From contig CAYWTM010000008.1 in assembly GCA_964460185.1 (NCBI GenBank), positions 1-52,435 on the forward strand: a stretch of DNA of 52,435 bases, written 5' to 3'. Source of the DNA: JAVJPJ01 sp040217295 (lineage in GTDB: Bacteria > Pseudomonadota > Alphaproteobacteria > Rhodobacterales > Rhodobacteraceae). This document shows, in pieces, positions 43,318 through 51,633 of this stretch (the first letter of the stretch is position 1; the number at the start of each line of letters is the position of its first letter). A program made the position numbers and the translations under genes. Below the pieces are notes generated by a model. That model ran no database searches. It worked only from the letters and a program-made list of their open reading frames with translations, and had not been told where the DNA came from.

Positions 43318-43995
43318 CTACCCTGCGGCGGCGCGGATCGCCCGGATGTTGTCACCGTAGACGGCCGGGTTTTTGACCGATCCGCCCTTGAACACCGCTG
43401 ATCCCGCGACCAGCACATCCGCGCCCGCCGCAACGACGAGGGGTGCGGTGGTCGGGTCGACGCCGCCGTCGATCTCGATATGCACGGGCCGGTCACCGAT
43501 CATCTGGCGCAGGCTGCGCACCTTGGCCGTCATGTCGATGAATTTCTGGCCGCCAAAGCCGGGGTTGACCGTCATCACGCAGACCAGATCGGCCAGATCC
43601 AGCAGATGCATGACCGCCTGTGCCGGGGTGCCGGGGTTCAGTGCCACGCCCGCTTTCATCCCTGCACCACGGATGGCCTGAAGGGTGCGATGAATATGCG
43701 GCCCGGCCTCGACATGAGCGGTCAGCACGTCGGCCCCCGCTTCGGCATAGGCGTCGATATAGGGATCAACCGGCGCAATCATCAGATGCACATCCATGAC
43801 GGTCTTAACGTGGGGCCGGAACGCCTTTACCGCCATCGGACCAAAGGTCAGGTTCGGCACGAAATGACCATCCATCACATCGACATGGACCCAGTCGGCA
43901 CCCTGGTCTTCGATCGCGCGAATCTCGCGGCCGAAATCGGCGAAATCGGCGGACAGGATGGAGGGGGCGATTTTCACGGAACGGTCAAAGGACAT
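43318..43995 (-). CDS. rpe: Ribulose-phosphate 3-epimerase
   Basis: A 225-residue TIM-barrel enzyme interconverting ribulose-5-phosphate and xylulose-5-phosphate in the pentose phosphate and Calvin pathways. Motifs are complete: KIAPSILSADFADFG, HVDVMDGHFVPN, MDVHLMI, MTVNPGFGGQKF and HIEIDGGV. The ATG at 43995 follows AGGAGAG. It converges with the deacylase operon (26 bases apart) and lies in the same direction as the downstream-oriented sugar transporter genes, 176 bases from the ABC ATPase stop. It could be co-expressed with them, feeding pentose phosphates, though a housekeeping role is as likely. Confidence 0.96.
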   Translation of the reverse strand: MSFDRSVKIAPSILSADFADFGREIRAIEDQGADWVHVDVMDGHFVPNLTFGPMAVKAFRPHVKTVMDVHLMIAPVDPYIDAYAEAGADVLTAHVEAGPHIHRTLQAIRGAGMKAGVALNPGTPAQAVMHLLDLADLVCVMTVNPGFGGQKFIDMTAKVRSLRQMIGDRPVHIEIDGGVDPTTAPLVVAAGADVLVAGSAVFKGGSVKNPAVYGDNIRAIRAAAG

Positions 43996-44171
43996 GGGGC
44001 TCTCCTGCATTTAGCCGCCTGTTAGCGCCTTGGCCCGTCGCTGTCACGCCCCTTGCCCGGTGTTCGGGCCTCGCCACACCGGAACACGGGGCCGCCCCCG
44101 GCAAAGGGGCCAGAGCAAGACGTTGCAAGAAGTCCGACATGTTGTAAGTGCGCCTGCCCCCGGATGCCGCG

Positions 44172-45680
44172 TCACGCAGCGTCGCCGGTGATCCCTGATA
44201 TCGCCTGAATCAGGTTGTCTTCGGTGACTTCCGCTGCACTGAATTCGCGCATGATGCGGCCGCTGTACATGGCCAGGATCCGGTCCGAGACGTGCAGCAC
44301 CTCGGGCATTTCCGACGAGATCACGATGACCGCGTATCCCTGGCGTGCCAGATCGCGCAGCAGGTTGTGGATCTCGGACTTGCTGCCCACGTCGATCCCC
44401 CGTGTCGGTTCATCCACGATCAGCACCTCGGGCCGCATCGACAACCACTTCCCGATCACGATCTTCTGCTGGTTTCCGCCCGACAGGTTGCCGACGATGG
44501 ATTTCCAACTGGGGGCCTTGATCTCCAGTCGGTCGCGGTATTGGTCGTAGATGGAAATCTCCGCGCCCTCGGCCACGAAAGGTCCGGCCCGCAGATCGCT
44601 GACCTGCGGCAAGGTGATGTTGTCGCGGCAATTCATGCCCAGCACCAGCCCCTGTTCCTTTCGGCTTTCGGGGACAAGGGAAATACCCTTGGCGATTGCA
44701 TCGATGGGAGATTTGATCGCAACTTCCTCTCCCTTCAGGAAAATGCGGCCAGAGGTAGGCGTGCGCAGCCCGAACAGCGTTTCGGCAATTTCAGTGCGTC
44801 CGGCACCGACAAGTCCGTAAAACCCCAGCACCTCTCCTTCGTGCACTTCGAAGGACACATCTTCGAACAGGTGCCCGCATGCCAGGCCCTCGACCCTCAG
44901 CGCCACTGGCCCCAGCTTGACCGGTGCCGTGTTTCGGCTCAGGTCCAGGGATCGCCCTATCATCAACTGGGTGACCTCGTCCTCGTTGGTGTCCCTGGTG
45001 TTCAGCGTGCCGCGATACTCACCATCGCGCAGCACCGAGATGCGGTCGGTCATCTTGAAGATTTCTTCCATCCGATGCGAGATGTAGATGATGCCGACAC
45101 CCTGCGCCTTCAGATCCGTGATGACATCGAACAGCACCACCTTTTCGCTGTCTGTCAGTGACGCGGTCGGTTCGTCAAAGATGACGGCCTTTGCATCGAC
45201 GGTCAGCGCGCGGGCGATCTCGACCATCTGCTGGTTGGCGATCGACAGGTCACCCACGATGGTGCGGGCATTGAACCCGACCTTCAGCTTTTCAAGTATT
45301 GCATCCGTCCGGGAATACAGCGTCTCCCAGTCCACCCTGCCAAAGCTCTTGGTGGGCAGTTCGCCAAGATAGATGTTCTCGGCGACCGACAGTTCCTCTG
45401 CCAGGCTGAGCTCCTGATGGATGAACATCACGCCATTGGCCTTGGCCTCCAGCGGGTTGGCCATCACGGTTTCACGCTCGGCGATCAGGATGCTGCCCTC
45501 GTCGGGTTGGTAGATACCGCCCAGCACCTTCATCAATGTGGATTTCCCCGCGCCGTTTTCGCCCATCAGCGCGTGGACCTCGCCCGGCATGACGGTAAAG
45601 CTGACGCCATCCAGCGCGCGAACGCCGGGGAATGTCTTGACGATGCCCTCAAGACGCAAGGCTGGTGTTTGATCCGTCAT
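44172..45680 (-). CDS. Sugar ABC transporter ATP-binding protein (RbsA/MglA type, double ATPase)
   Basis: A 502-residue fused-duplicate ATPase powering a ribose-type importer. The first half has Walker A GENGAGKST, a non-standard signature LSIANQQMVEIARAL, and Walker B VIFDEPTASL. The second half has a degenerate Walker A (VGAGRTE), a good signature LSGGNQQKIVIGKWL, and LIVDEPTRGID. This asymmetry is normal for the family. It is the last gene of the operon, and its start overlaps the permease stop by four bases (45677-45680). It acts on the inner face of the membrane with the two permeases. Confidence 0.95.
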   Translation of the reverse strand: MTDQTPALRLEGIVKTFPGVRALDGVSFTVMPGEVHALMGENGAGKSTLMKVLGGIYQPDEGSILIAERETVMANPLEAKANGVMFIHQELSLAEELSVAENIYLGELPTKSFGRVDWETLYSRTDAILEKLKVGFNARTIVGDLSIANQQMVEIARALTVDAKAVIFDEPTASLTDSEKVVLFDVITDLKAQGVGIIYISHRMEEIFKMTDRISVLRDGEYRGTLNTRDTNEDEVTQLMIGRSLDLSRNTAPVKLGPVALRVEGLACGHLFEDVSFEVHEGEVLGFYGLVGAGRTEIAETLFGLRTPTSGRIFLKGEEVAIKSPIDAIAKGISLVPESRKEQGLVLGMNCRDNITLPQVSDLRAGPFVAEGAEISIYDQYRDRLEIKAPSWKSIVGNLSGGNQQKIVIGKWLSMRPEVLIVDEPTRGIDVGSKSEIHNLLRDLARQGYAVIVISSEMPEVLHVSDRILAMYSGRIMREFSAAEVTEDNLIQAISGITGDAA

Positions 45681-46678
45681 ACCTTCAACTCCTCTGCGCC
45701 TTTCCGGTTGAGTTGGCGATCCAGCAACAGGACCAGGATCAGAATGGTCCCGATCACAAGGTTCACCGTCTCGCTGTCAGCGCCGATATGCCCAAGTCCC
45801 TTTCGCAGGATCTGAATGGCTATGACCCCGCCAAGCGTTCCGATGACCGAGCCTCTGCCACCGGTGAGCTTGGTGCCACCAAGCACTACCGCCGTGATCG
45901 CCCACAACTCGAACAACATGCCGTCATTCGGGTTCACCGACCCGCTGGCCGAATAGAACGCGACCGCCGAAAGGGCGGCAAGGAACCCGATGAGAACGAA
46001 ATTCATCACGATATGGGGCCCCACACGGATGCCTGCGTTGACCGCTGCATCCCGGTTGTCCCCGATCGCGTAGGCGTTTCGCCCATGAACTGTCCGCGTC
46101 ATCACCAGCCAAACGACCAGAACCGTGGCAAGAAACACGATGGCCGGACTTTCGAGGCCCAGGATATCGGCCTCCGCGAAATCCACCATCGTCCAGTTGA
46201 GATGATAGGTCGGCTGTTCGCCGTTATACATGAAGACCAGCCCGCGATAGCCGAGCATCGCGCCAAGCGTCACGATAAAGGCATCCACCCCCGTCTTCCA
46301 GACGACGAACCCGTTGATCAGCCCCAGGGCGCATCCGGTCAGCAACGCAAGAAGCCAGCTGACCGGGATGACACCATCACCAAGCCCGGCAAAAACCGGC
46401 CAGGTCATGGAATCCAGCATCACGATTGCGGCCAGGGCAAAGATGGCGCCGACCGAAAGGTCGATGTTTCCGTTGATCATGATCACCGTCATGCCCACGG
46501 CAATGATGCCGATCGGGGCCGACTGCTTGAGCAGCAGCAGCATGTTGTCGACGTCCATGAATGCACGGTCCGAAAGCGACAGGAATTCACCCGCTACCGA
46601 GAAGAAGATCAACTCCAGCACGATGAAGCCCCAAATGGCGCCATGCTTGAGTGTGTTTTTCAGGCGATCTTTGTGCAT
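45677..46678 (-). CDS. Sugar ABC transporter permease (RbsC type), second of two
   Basis: A 333-residue permease with about ten membrane helices. Family stretches: VGMTVIMINGNIDLSVGAI near residue 65, VTLGAMLGYRGLVFMYNG near 140, and LGGTKLTGGRGSVIGTLGG near 275. It forms a heterodimeric pore with the neighbouring permease, an arrangement also found in YtfT/YjfF-like sugar importers. AGGCCGTT is close to its ATG and it lies 12 bases after the first permease. The substrate is not visible in permease sequence. Confidence 0.93.
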   Translation of the reverse strand: MHKDRLKNTLKHGAIWGFIVLELIFFSVAGEFLSLSDRAFMDVDNMLLLLKQSAPIGIIAVGMTVIMINGNIDLSVGAIFALAAIVMLDSMTWPVFAGLGDGVIPVSWLLALLTGCALGLINGFVVWKTGVDAFIVTLGAMLGYRGLVFMYNGEQPTYHLNWTMVDFAEADILGLESPAIVFLATVLVVWLVMTRTVHGRNAYAIGDNRDAAVNAGIRVGPHIVMNFVLIGFLAALSAVAFYSASGSVNPNDGMLFELWAITAVVLGGTKLTGGRGSVIGTLGGVIAIQILRKGLGHIGADSETVNLVIGTILILVLLLDRQLNRKGAEELKV

Positions 46679-46690
46679 AACGGCCTCCCT

Positions 46691-47671
46691 TCAGGCAATC
46701 GGCGACAGAAGTCTGCCGCGCTTGGCCGCGATATCGAGCCATACGGCGAGGATGATGATGACCCAGGTGACGACGAACTGGACGTAGAATTCGAGCCCGG
46801 CCAGCAGCAGTCCATTTTGGATGAAGCCGAGGATGAGAACCCCGATGACGGTCTTGAAGACCGTGCCGGACCCACCCAATAGCGAGGCGCCTCCGAGGAT
46901 GACGGCTGCAAGAACCTCGAGCTCAAGCCCCTGTCCCACGGTATTCTGCGCGCCCATGGTTCGGCTGGCCTGGATCAGGCCTGCGGTCGCGACACAGAAC
47001 GCCGATATCATGTAGGTCAGGAACACGACCCGCGCGCGCGGGATGCCCGAAAAGGTCGCCGCCGTCCCGTTGCCGCCCACGGCATACACCTTGCGCCCGA
47101 ACGGCGTCTTGGACAGCAAGATGCCAAGCACCGCCGCCAGCAAGCCGAAGATCAGAACAGGTATGGGGATGCCCATCGCAGTCCCACGACCGAACACGTC
47201 GAACCAGGTGGCGCTTTGGTTGGCAATGTCCATGTTCTGCCCGCCCGAATAGGTCAGGGTCAGGCCGTGGATCGCGGACAACATGCCGAGCGTCACAATC
47301 AGTGAATTCAGTCTCAGGTAGCCGATCAGGTAGCCGTTGATGGCCCCGAGGCACAAGGTCAGCGCGAACATCGCCAGAATGGCCAGGGCCGGCCCGAAAG
47401 CGGGATTTTCATGAAGGTCGAGAACCACGATGGCCGAAAACGACATCATCGAGCCCACCGACAAGTCCAGGTTGCCGCCGATGACGACAAAGGTGACCCC
47501 CAGCGCCATCACCCCGAGGATCGCCGAGGACCGCACGACGCCAAAGAGGTTGTCGGGGTCGATGAAGCGCGGGTTCCAGAGCGCGAATCCGATCATGAAA
47601 ACAATAAACGCCACAAGGATTCCTTGCCGCGCCAGAAATCCGCCCAGGGACTTCATATTCAATTCGGGCAT
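46691..47671 (-). CDS. Sugar ABC transporter permease (RbsC type), first of two
   Basis: A 326-residue permease with about nine or ten membrane helices. It has LGVTFVVIGGNLDLSVGSMM near residue 65, VTLGMLSAIHGLTLTYSGG near 130, and VILGGASLLGGSGTVFKTVIG near 260, the standard RbsC-like motifs. It differs clearly from the second permease, so the pore is a heterodimer. A GGGAG ribosome site precedes the ATG at 47671. It lies 76 bases after the SDR gene in the same operon. Confidence 0.93.
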   Translation of the reverse strand: MPELNMKSLGGFLARQGILVAFIVFMIGFALWNPRFIDPDNLFGVVRSSAILGVMALGVTFVVIGGNLDLSVGSMMSFSAIVVLDLHENPAFGPALAILAMFALTLCLGAINGYLIGYLRLNSLIVTLGMLSAIHGLTLTYSGGQNMDIANQSATWFDVFGRGTAMGIPIPVLIFGLLAAVLGILLSKTPFGRKVYAVGGNGTAATFSGIPRARVVFLTYMISAFCVATAGLIQASRTMGAQNTVGQGLELEVLAAVILGGASLLGGSGTVFKTVIGVLILGFIQNGLLLAGLEFYVQFVVTWVIIILAVWLDIAAKRGRLLSPIA

Positions 47672-47747
47672 TCCGTCTCCCTCCCATATGGCCCAAACGC
47701 CTGGACCCTCCCGTCCGGCGCAGACCTGTTTTCAACCCGTCATCGCT

Positions 47748-48554
47748 TCAGACGAGTGTCATCCCTCCGTCGATCATGACGATCTGACCGGTCATGTAAT
47801 CGCTGGCGCGTGACGCCAGAAATGTCGTCGTGCCGGTGATATCCTGAGGTTTGGCCACCCTCCCCTTCAGTATTTCGGACGAGAATTCTTCCATGGCCTG
47901 GCCGGGCCGTTCGGCGGCGCCGATCTCGAGCAGGTCCTGGTCGACTTGTTCCCACATTTCGGTCGCGACAACACCCGGTGCAAAGCCCGTCACCGTGATA
48001 TCGTGCTTTGACAAATCCCGGGCTGCCGACTGCGTAAGGCTGACCACCGCCCATTTTGACGCGCAGTAGGGCGCCACATTGTCGAACCCTTGCCGCGACG
48101 CGATCGACGCGGTGTTCACGATCTTTCCGCCGCCGCCCTGCGCAATCATCTGGCGGGCAGCTTCCTGGATGCCGATCATGCACCCCAGGCCGTTGACGTC
48201 CATGATGAAATGCCAGTTTTCGTCCGTCACATCGAGAAAATTCATCGGCCTGTTCACGCCGGCATTGTTGAACATCACATCCAGCCGACCAAACCGTTCA
48301 ACGGTCTTCGAGATCATGTCTCGCACCTGCGCCCGATCCCGGACATCGACGCTGACGGCCAGAACCCTGTCGTCGTCCTGCCCCATGCGCGCGCGGTTGG
48401 CCGCCGCGACCTCCTGCACTTGGGCTTCGTTCACATCTGCAAAACAAACCGATGCCCCGCCGTCCAACAAGGCCTCGCCTATGGCGCGGCCGATGCCGCG
48501 GGCCGCGCCCGTAACGATACAGACACGCGCCTCTACTCCCTGAGGTTCGGCCAA
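47748..48554 (-). CDS. SDR-family NAD(P)-dependent dehydrogenase (operon SDR)
   Basis: A 268-residue short-chain dehydrogenase. The cofactor motif is VTGAARGIG near residue 15, NNAG near 95, the catalytic Ser in NTASIASRQ and the catalytic Tyr and Lys in YCASKWAV near 165. The C-terminus has APGVVATEMWEQVDQDLLEIG. It starts at TTG (48554) after a G-rich ribosome site; no in-frame ATG is closer. It lies between the periplasmic binding protein and the permease genes, so it probably oxidises the imported sugar or polyol. It closely resembles the SDR beginning at 51634. The exact substrate is unknown. Confidence 0.9.
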   Translation of the reverse strand: MAEPQGVEARVCIVTGAARGIGRAIGEALLDGGASVCFADVNEAQVQEVAAANRARMGQDDDRVLAVSVDVRDRAQVRDMISKTVERFGRLDVMFNNAGVNRPMNFLDVTDENWHFIMDVNGLGCMIGIQEAARQMIAQGGGGKIVNTASIASRQGFDNVAPYCASKWAVVSLTQSAARDLSKHDITVTGFAPGVVATEMWEQVDQDLLEIGAAERPGQAMEEFSSEILKGRVAKPQDITGTTTFLASRASDYMTGQIVMIDGGMTLV

Positions 48555-48584
48555 AGCATGCCCCCCCGAATTCTTGTCATGGTT

Positions 48585-48612
48585 GAAAAGGCCCGGCCGG
48601 CAAGGCCGGGCC
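48585..48612 (-). terminator. Hairpin with U-run between binding-protein and SDR genes
   Basis: On the minus strand, a perfect 9-base stem GGCCCGGCC/GGCCGGGCC with a 5-base loop is followed by TTTTC. It lies 19 bases after the binding-protein stop. Probably a partial terminator or mRNA stabiliser that lets the binding protein be made in excess, as in many ABC operons. Confidence 0.65.
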
Positions 48613-48631
48613 AGTGATCACCGGGGAGGGA

Positions 48632-49594
48632 TCAGAACACCGGGCGGGTAAACTCGCCCATGTTGTCCTGGGTGATCTTGGGCGTATCGAAGTAGTTCAG
48701 GAACGGCACGTCTTCACCCGCCAGGATGTCGAGCGCGGTCTGAAGCGCCGCTTCGGCATCATCCACGGGGGACTGGTAGATCGACCCCCAATATTCGCCA
48801 CGACCCATGGCGTCGTACCCGACGGCAAAGTTGGTCGCGCCGACAAAGGTGATGTCACCCACCCGACCTGCGGCGATCGCGGCGTTCATGGCGCCGACAC
48901 CCATGTTGTCATCGCCGGAATAGACACCATCGATGTCGTCATACTGAACCAGGAATGCTTCCATCACACGCTGGCTGTCTTCGCGGTTCCAGTTGCCGGG
49001 CTGGCTTTCGACCAAGGTCACGTTGGGGCAGACCTCCGGCAGACGCTCTTCAAAGCCCTCGGCCCTTTCGATGGCCGTGGTGTAGCCCGGCTGGCCGGTG
49101 ATCTGCACGATGCGCGCTTCGTTCTCGATGCCCAGCTCGGTAAAGCGTTCGCACATGATTTCCGCTGACCGCGACCCTTGCGTCACGTTGTCCGGACCAG
49201 AGAAAGATGCGATGAAATCGAAGCCTTCCTCGGCGATGTTCGAATTGGTGATGACCACCGGGATATCCGCCTGGTAGGCCTCGCGCACGGCGGGGATCAC
49301 GGCCTGGCCATTGGTCGGCCAAATGATCATCGCGTCCACTTCTTGTTGTACAAGATCCTGGATCTGCGCGATCTGGCGGGCCACGTCGCCGCCCGCGTCC
49401 AGAACGACAACCTCGACATCGGGATTCTCTGCCGCGGCCGCGATGAACGCCTGTTCATACGTGGTTTGGTAGCTGTCGACGCCAACATTGTTCTGCGTGA
49501 TGCCGATGGTGACGGATTGCGCAACCGCGCCTGTCGCCATCATGGCCGCCATGGCGGTGGTGCATGCAAATGCGGTCTTGTTCGTGAGTTTCAT
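48632..49594 (-). CDS. Sugar ABC transporter periplasmic binding protein (type I, RbsB-like)
   Basis: A 320-residue protein with a signal peptide (MKLTNKTAFACTTAMAAMMA, cleavage likely after AVA). The mature part has the ribose-binding-protein-type fold: ITQNNVGVDSYQTTYEQAF, VVLDAGGDVARQIAQIQDLV, AMIIWPTNGQAVIP, VVITNSNIAEEG, and YSGDDNMGVGAMNAAIAAGR near residue 220. It captures a sugar or polyol in the periplasm for the two permeases. AGGGAGG precedes the ATG. It is the first gene of the operon and lies divergent from the HTH-SBP fusion regulator across about 200 bases. Confidence 0.93.
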   Translation of the reverse strand: MKLTNKTAFACTTAMAAMMATGAVAQSVTIGITQNNVGVDSYQTTYEQAFIAAAAENPDVEVVVLDAGGDVARQIAQIQDLVQQEVDAMIIWPTNGQAVIPAVREAYQADIPVVITNSNIAEEGFDFIASFSGPDNVTQGSRSAEIMCERFTELGIENEARIVQITGQPGYTTAIERAEGFEERLPEVCPNVTLVESQPGNWNREDSQRVMEAFLVQYDDIDGVYSGDDNMGVGAMNAAIAAGRVGDITFVGATNFAVGYDAMGRGEYWGSIYQSPVDDAEAALQTALDILAGEDVPFLNYFDTPKITQDNMGEFTRPVF

Positions 49595-49700
49595 GGTTTA
49601 TCCTCCCTTGGATCGCTTCAAGACGGCCACCCCCAGCCCGATGCGGGAATCGGGTGACTCGATCTACCGGTATCCAGCGCGATTTTCCCCCTGTTCGATC

Positions 49701-49754
49701 CATCCAATTTGTCCGATTTGAGGAAAAAAATATCCATAATGGACAATCTGGCTG
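49701..49754. promoter_or_regulatory. Inverted GGACAAnnTGG-type repeat between the ABC operon and the fusion regulator
   Basis: On the minus strand 49701-49714 reads GGACAAATTGGATG, and on the plus strand 49741-49754 reads GGACAATCTGGCTG; 11 of 14 positions agree. The two arms face each other across 26 AT-rich bases in the divergent promoter region. They are the best candidates for the operator of the adjacent regulator. Confidence 0.5.
49733..49743. promoter_or_regulatory. Perfect 11-base palindrome TCCAT-A-ATGGA
   Basis: Arms of five bases around one A; overlaps the right arm of the inverted GGACAA repeat. Possible core operator in the divergent promoter region. Confidence 0.35.
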
Positions 49755-49763
49755 TAGGATTCG

Positions 49764-49776
49764 CCACACAATGTGG
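49764..49776. promoter_or_regulatory. Dyad CCACA-CAA-TGTGG before the fusion regulator start
   Basis: Five-base arms with a three-base spacer, 20 bases upstream of the ATG of the HTH-SBP gene. Could serve autoregulation. Confidence 0.35.
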
Positions 49777-49796
49777 ATCATCAAGGGGTCTCGACA

Positions 49797-51623
49797 ATGA
49801 AAAACCGTATGGCGTCTCCAGCTCAGCCTCAACCCAAAGAAGACATGCTGCACCAAACCGGCCAAAATATTCGTTTTGGACAAAAACCTGTCCAGCCAAA
49901 CGCCCTGATGTCGGGCGCGGGCTCTGCGCCAGAACTGGAACGGCTGGTGAATTTTCTCGAGCAGGTAACGCTGGAGATCGACAACGCGCTCACCCCCAAC
50001 ACGCCGAACCCGCATCTCAACATGATCCTTCACCTGTTGCGCGGTCATATCGAAGGACGCCCGGTCTCGGCGTCTTCGATGACAGCGGCTGCGGGGATTC
50101 CCTATGCGACGGCAGTGCGCAAACTGGCCGACATTCAAAAGCAGGGGCTGGTCGAACAACGGCCACGCACCAGGACGGGTAAAAGCTTTTCCCTGCATCC
50201 CAGTGCCGCGCTACTGGGCCAGTTTCAGCAGATGTCCGACCGCATCGACCGCATCGCCAGCGGAGCGTTCGGTGGCACCACACAAAAGCAGAGCGCCCAG
50301 GATTACTTTTTCGGCGGCTCTTATGTGTCCGGACAGGCCACGATTGCGCCGCCCGCCGTGCTGCCCCGACCGCTCAAACTGTCCGGAGGGCTGCGTATTC
50401 TTGTGCATGGCGACCCGACTTTCATGGTCATGGACAACCTCAAGCGGCAGTTCGAACAGATTGTCGGAACCGGTATTCACCAACGGGCCTTTTCCATCGA
50501 CCGGCTGCGCGAGGAAGCGCTGCGAAATGCAACCCGCAAGCGCAGCAGCTATGACCTGATCGCGGTGGATCTTCCGTGGATGGGCGAATTCGCCACCAAG
50601 AACGTGATCCGCCCGCTGTCGGATGTGATGGATGTCGAACAGCTCGACCCAAGTGATTTCCACACCGCAAGCTGGCGCGCGGCCCATTGGGGCGGCGTGC
50701 CATACGGTGTGCCCAGCCAGACAACCCCCGAACTGATGTTCTATCGCACGGATTGGTTCGAGAAAGCAGGCCTGCCCGCTCCGGTCACGACAGACGATGT
50801 GATCGCCGCCGCCCGACATTTCCACGATCCGCAGAATGGCCGCCATGGCGTGGCATGGAACGCGGCACGTGGCACGGCGCTGGGGCATACGTTCATGATG
50901 ACCTGCGCAGCCTTTGGGCAGCCGATCATAGATCTTCCGCCAATTGCCGGCGGCTTTGATGCAGATGACCTGGCAAACGGCGGCTTTCGACCGATGCTCG
51001 ACTCGGACCGGGCGCTGCAGGCGGCCGAATATCTTATGGAAATGCTGCGATATTCGCCCCCGGATATCCTGTCGATGTCGTGGTATGAGCGGGTCCGCCC
51101 CTATGCGGCCGGCACCGTCGCAATGGCCTATGGCTACACGCTGTTGGCACCGTATTTCGAAATGGATCCGGCCTGTTCGGCGCATGGCAACACGGGCTAT
51201 CTGGCCCATCCCCACGGCCCACAGGGCGCCCCGATCGCCCCGGTCGGAGGATATGCGTTCTGCATCCCGAGCAACCTGGCCGAAGACCGGTTGGCCGATG
51301 CCATCGAGGCGCTGACCACCTTCACATCGCCGGCCGCTCAAAAATGTTATGCCCAGAACGGCAGCCGAGCCGCGCCGCGCTACTCTGTCGGCGCGGACCC
51401 CGAGGTCAATCGCCTGTCGCCCATCTTCGAAATCGTGGACCAGATGTCGTGGCGGGACGAGCTGCAATTCTGGCCCCGGCCACCGATCCCGCAGATCTCC
51501 GACATCATTCATATTTGCGGCCACGAACTCCACGACATGTTGCGTGGCATCACAACGCCGAAAGCCGCGTTGGCCGCCGCGCAGACGCGCGCAGAAAACA
51601 TCATGAGACAATCGATATCCTAG
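49797..51623 (+). CDS. Cytoplasmic fusion of winged-helix DNA-binding domain and family 1 solute-binding protein fold (novel-type regulator)
   Basis: A 608-residue protein. Residues 1-65 look disordered. Residues about 70-140 form a MarR-like winged helix (SASSMTAAAGIPYATAVRKL as the recognition part, then KQGLVEQRPRTRTGKSF as the wing). From about 195 to the end the sequence reads as a family 1 (maltose-binding-type) extracellular solute-binding protein: GLRILVHGDPTF, YDLIAVDLPWMGEF, WGGVPYGVPSQTTPELMFYR, DWFEKAGLPAPVTTDDVI and VGGYAFCIPSNL. There is no signal peptide, so the binding domain must act in the cytoplasm, probably sensing the ligand of the neighbouring importer. The ATG at 49797 has AAGGGG upstream; a GTG at 49773 is an alternative. 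It is divergent from the ABC operon and 10 bases upstream of an SDR gene. Confidence 0.85.
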   Translation: MKNRMASPAQPQPKEDMLHQTGQNIRFGQKPVQPNALMSGAGSAPELERLVNFLEQVTLEIDNALTPNTPNPHLNMILHLLRGHIEGRPVSASSMTAAAGIPYATAVRKLADIQKQGLVEQRPRTRTGKSFSLHPSAALLGQFQQMSDRIDRIASGAFGGTTQKQSAQDYFFGGSYVSGQATIAPPAVLPRPLKLSGGLRILVHGDPTFMVMDNLKRQFEQIVGTGIHQRAFSIDRLREEALRNATRKRSSYDLIAVDLPWMGEFATKNVIRPLSDVMDVEQLDPSDFHTASWRAAHWGGVPYGVPSQTTPELMFYRTDWFEKAGLPAPVTTDDVIAAARHFHDPQNGRHGVAWNAARGTALGHTFMMTCAAFGQPIIDLPPIAGGFDADDLANGGFRPMLDSDRALQAAEYLMEMLRYSPPDILSMSWYERVRPYAAGTVAMAYGYTLLAPYFEMDPACSAHGNTGYLAHPHGPQGAPIAPVGGYAFCIPSNLAEDRLADAIEALTTFTSPAAQKCYAQNGSRAAPRYSVGADPEVNRLSPIFEIVDQMSWRDELQFWPRPPIPQISDIIHICGHELHDMLRGITTPKAALAAAQTRAENIMRQSIS

Positions 51624-51633
51624 GGAGGAAGCC

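Noticed and set aside
44020..44029. TGTTAGCGCC upstream of rpe resembles half of the LacI-type site near glgP
   Set aside because: The second half of the palindrome is absent, so it is not a convincing operator.
43996..44171. Possible terminator between the ABC ATPase and rpe
   Set aside because: GC-rich stems can be drawn but none has a U-run; the evidence does not settle whether rpe is co-transcribed with the ABC operon.
45665..46882. Plus-strand open frame of 405 codons opposite the sugar permeases
   Set aside because: Translation is unusually rich in His, Asp, Gln and Arg, the expected antisense of hydrophobic membrane protein codons.
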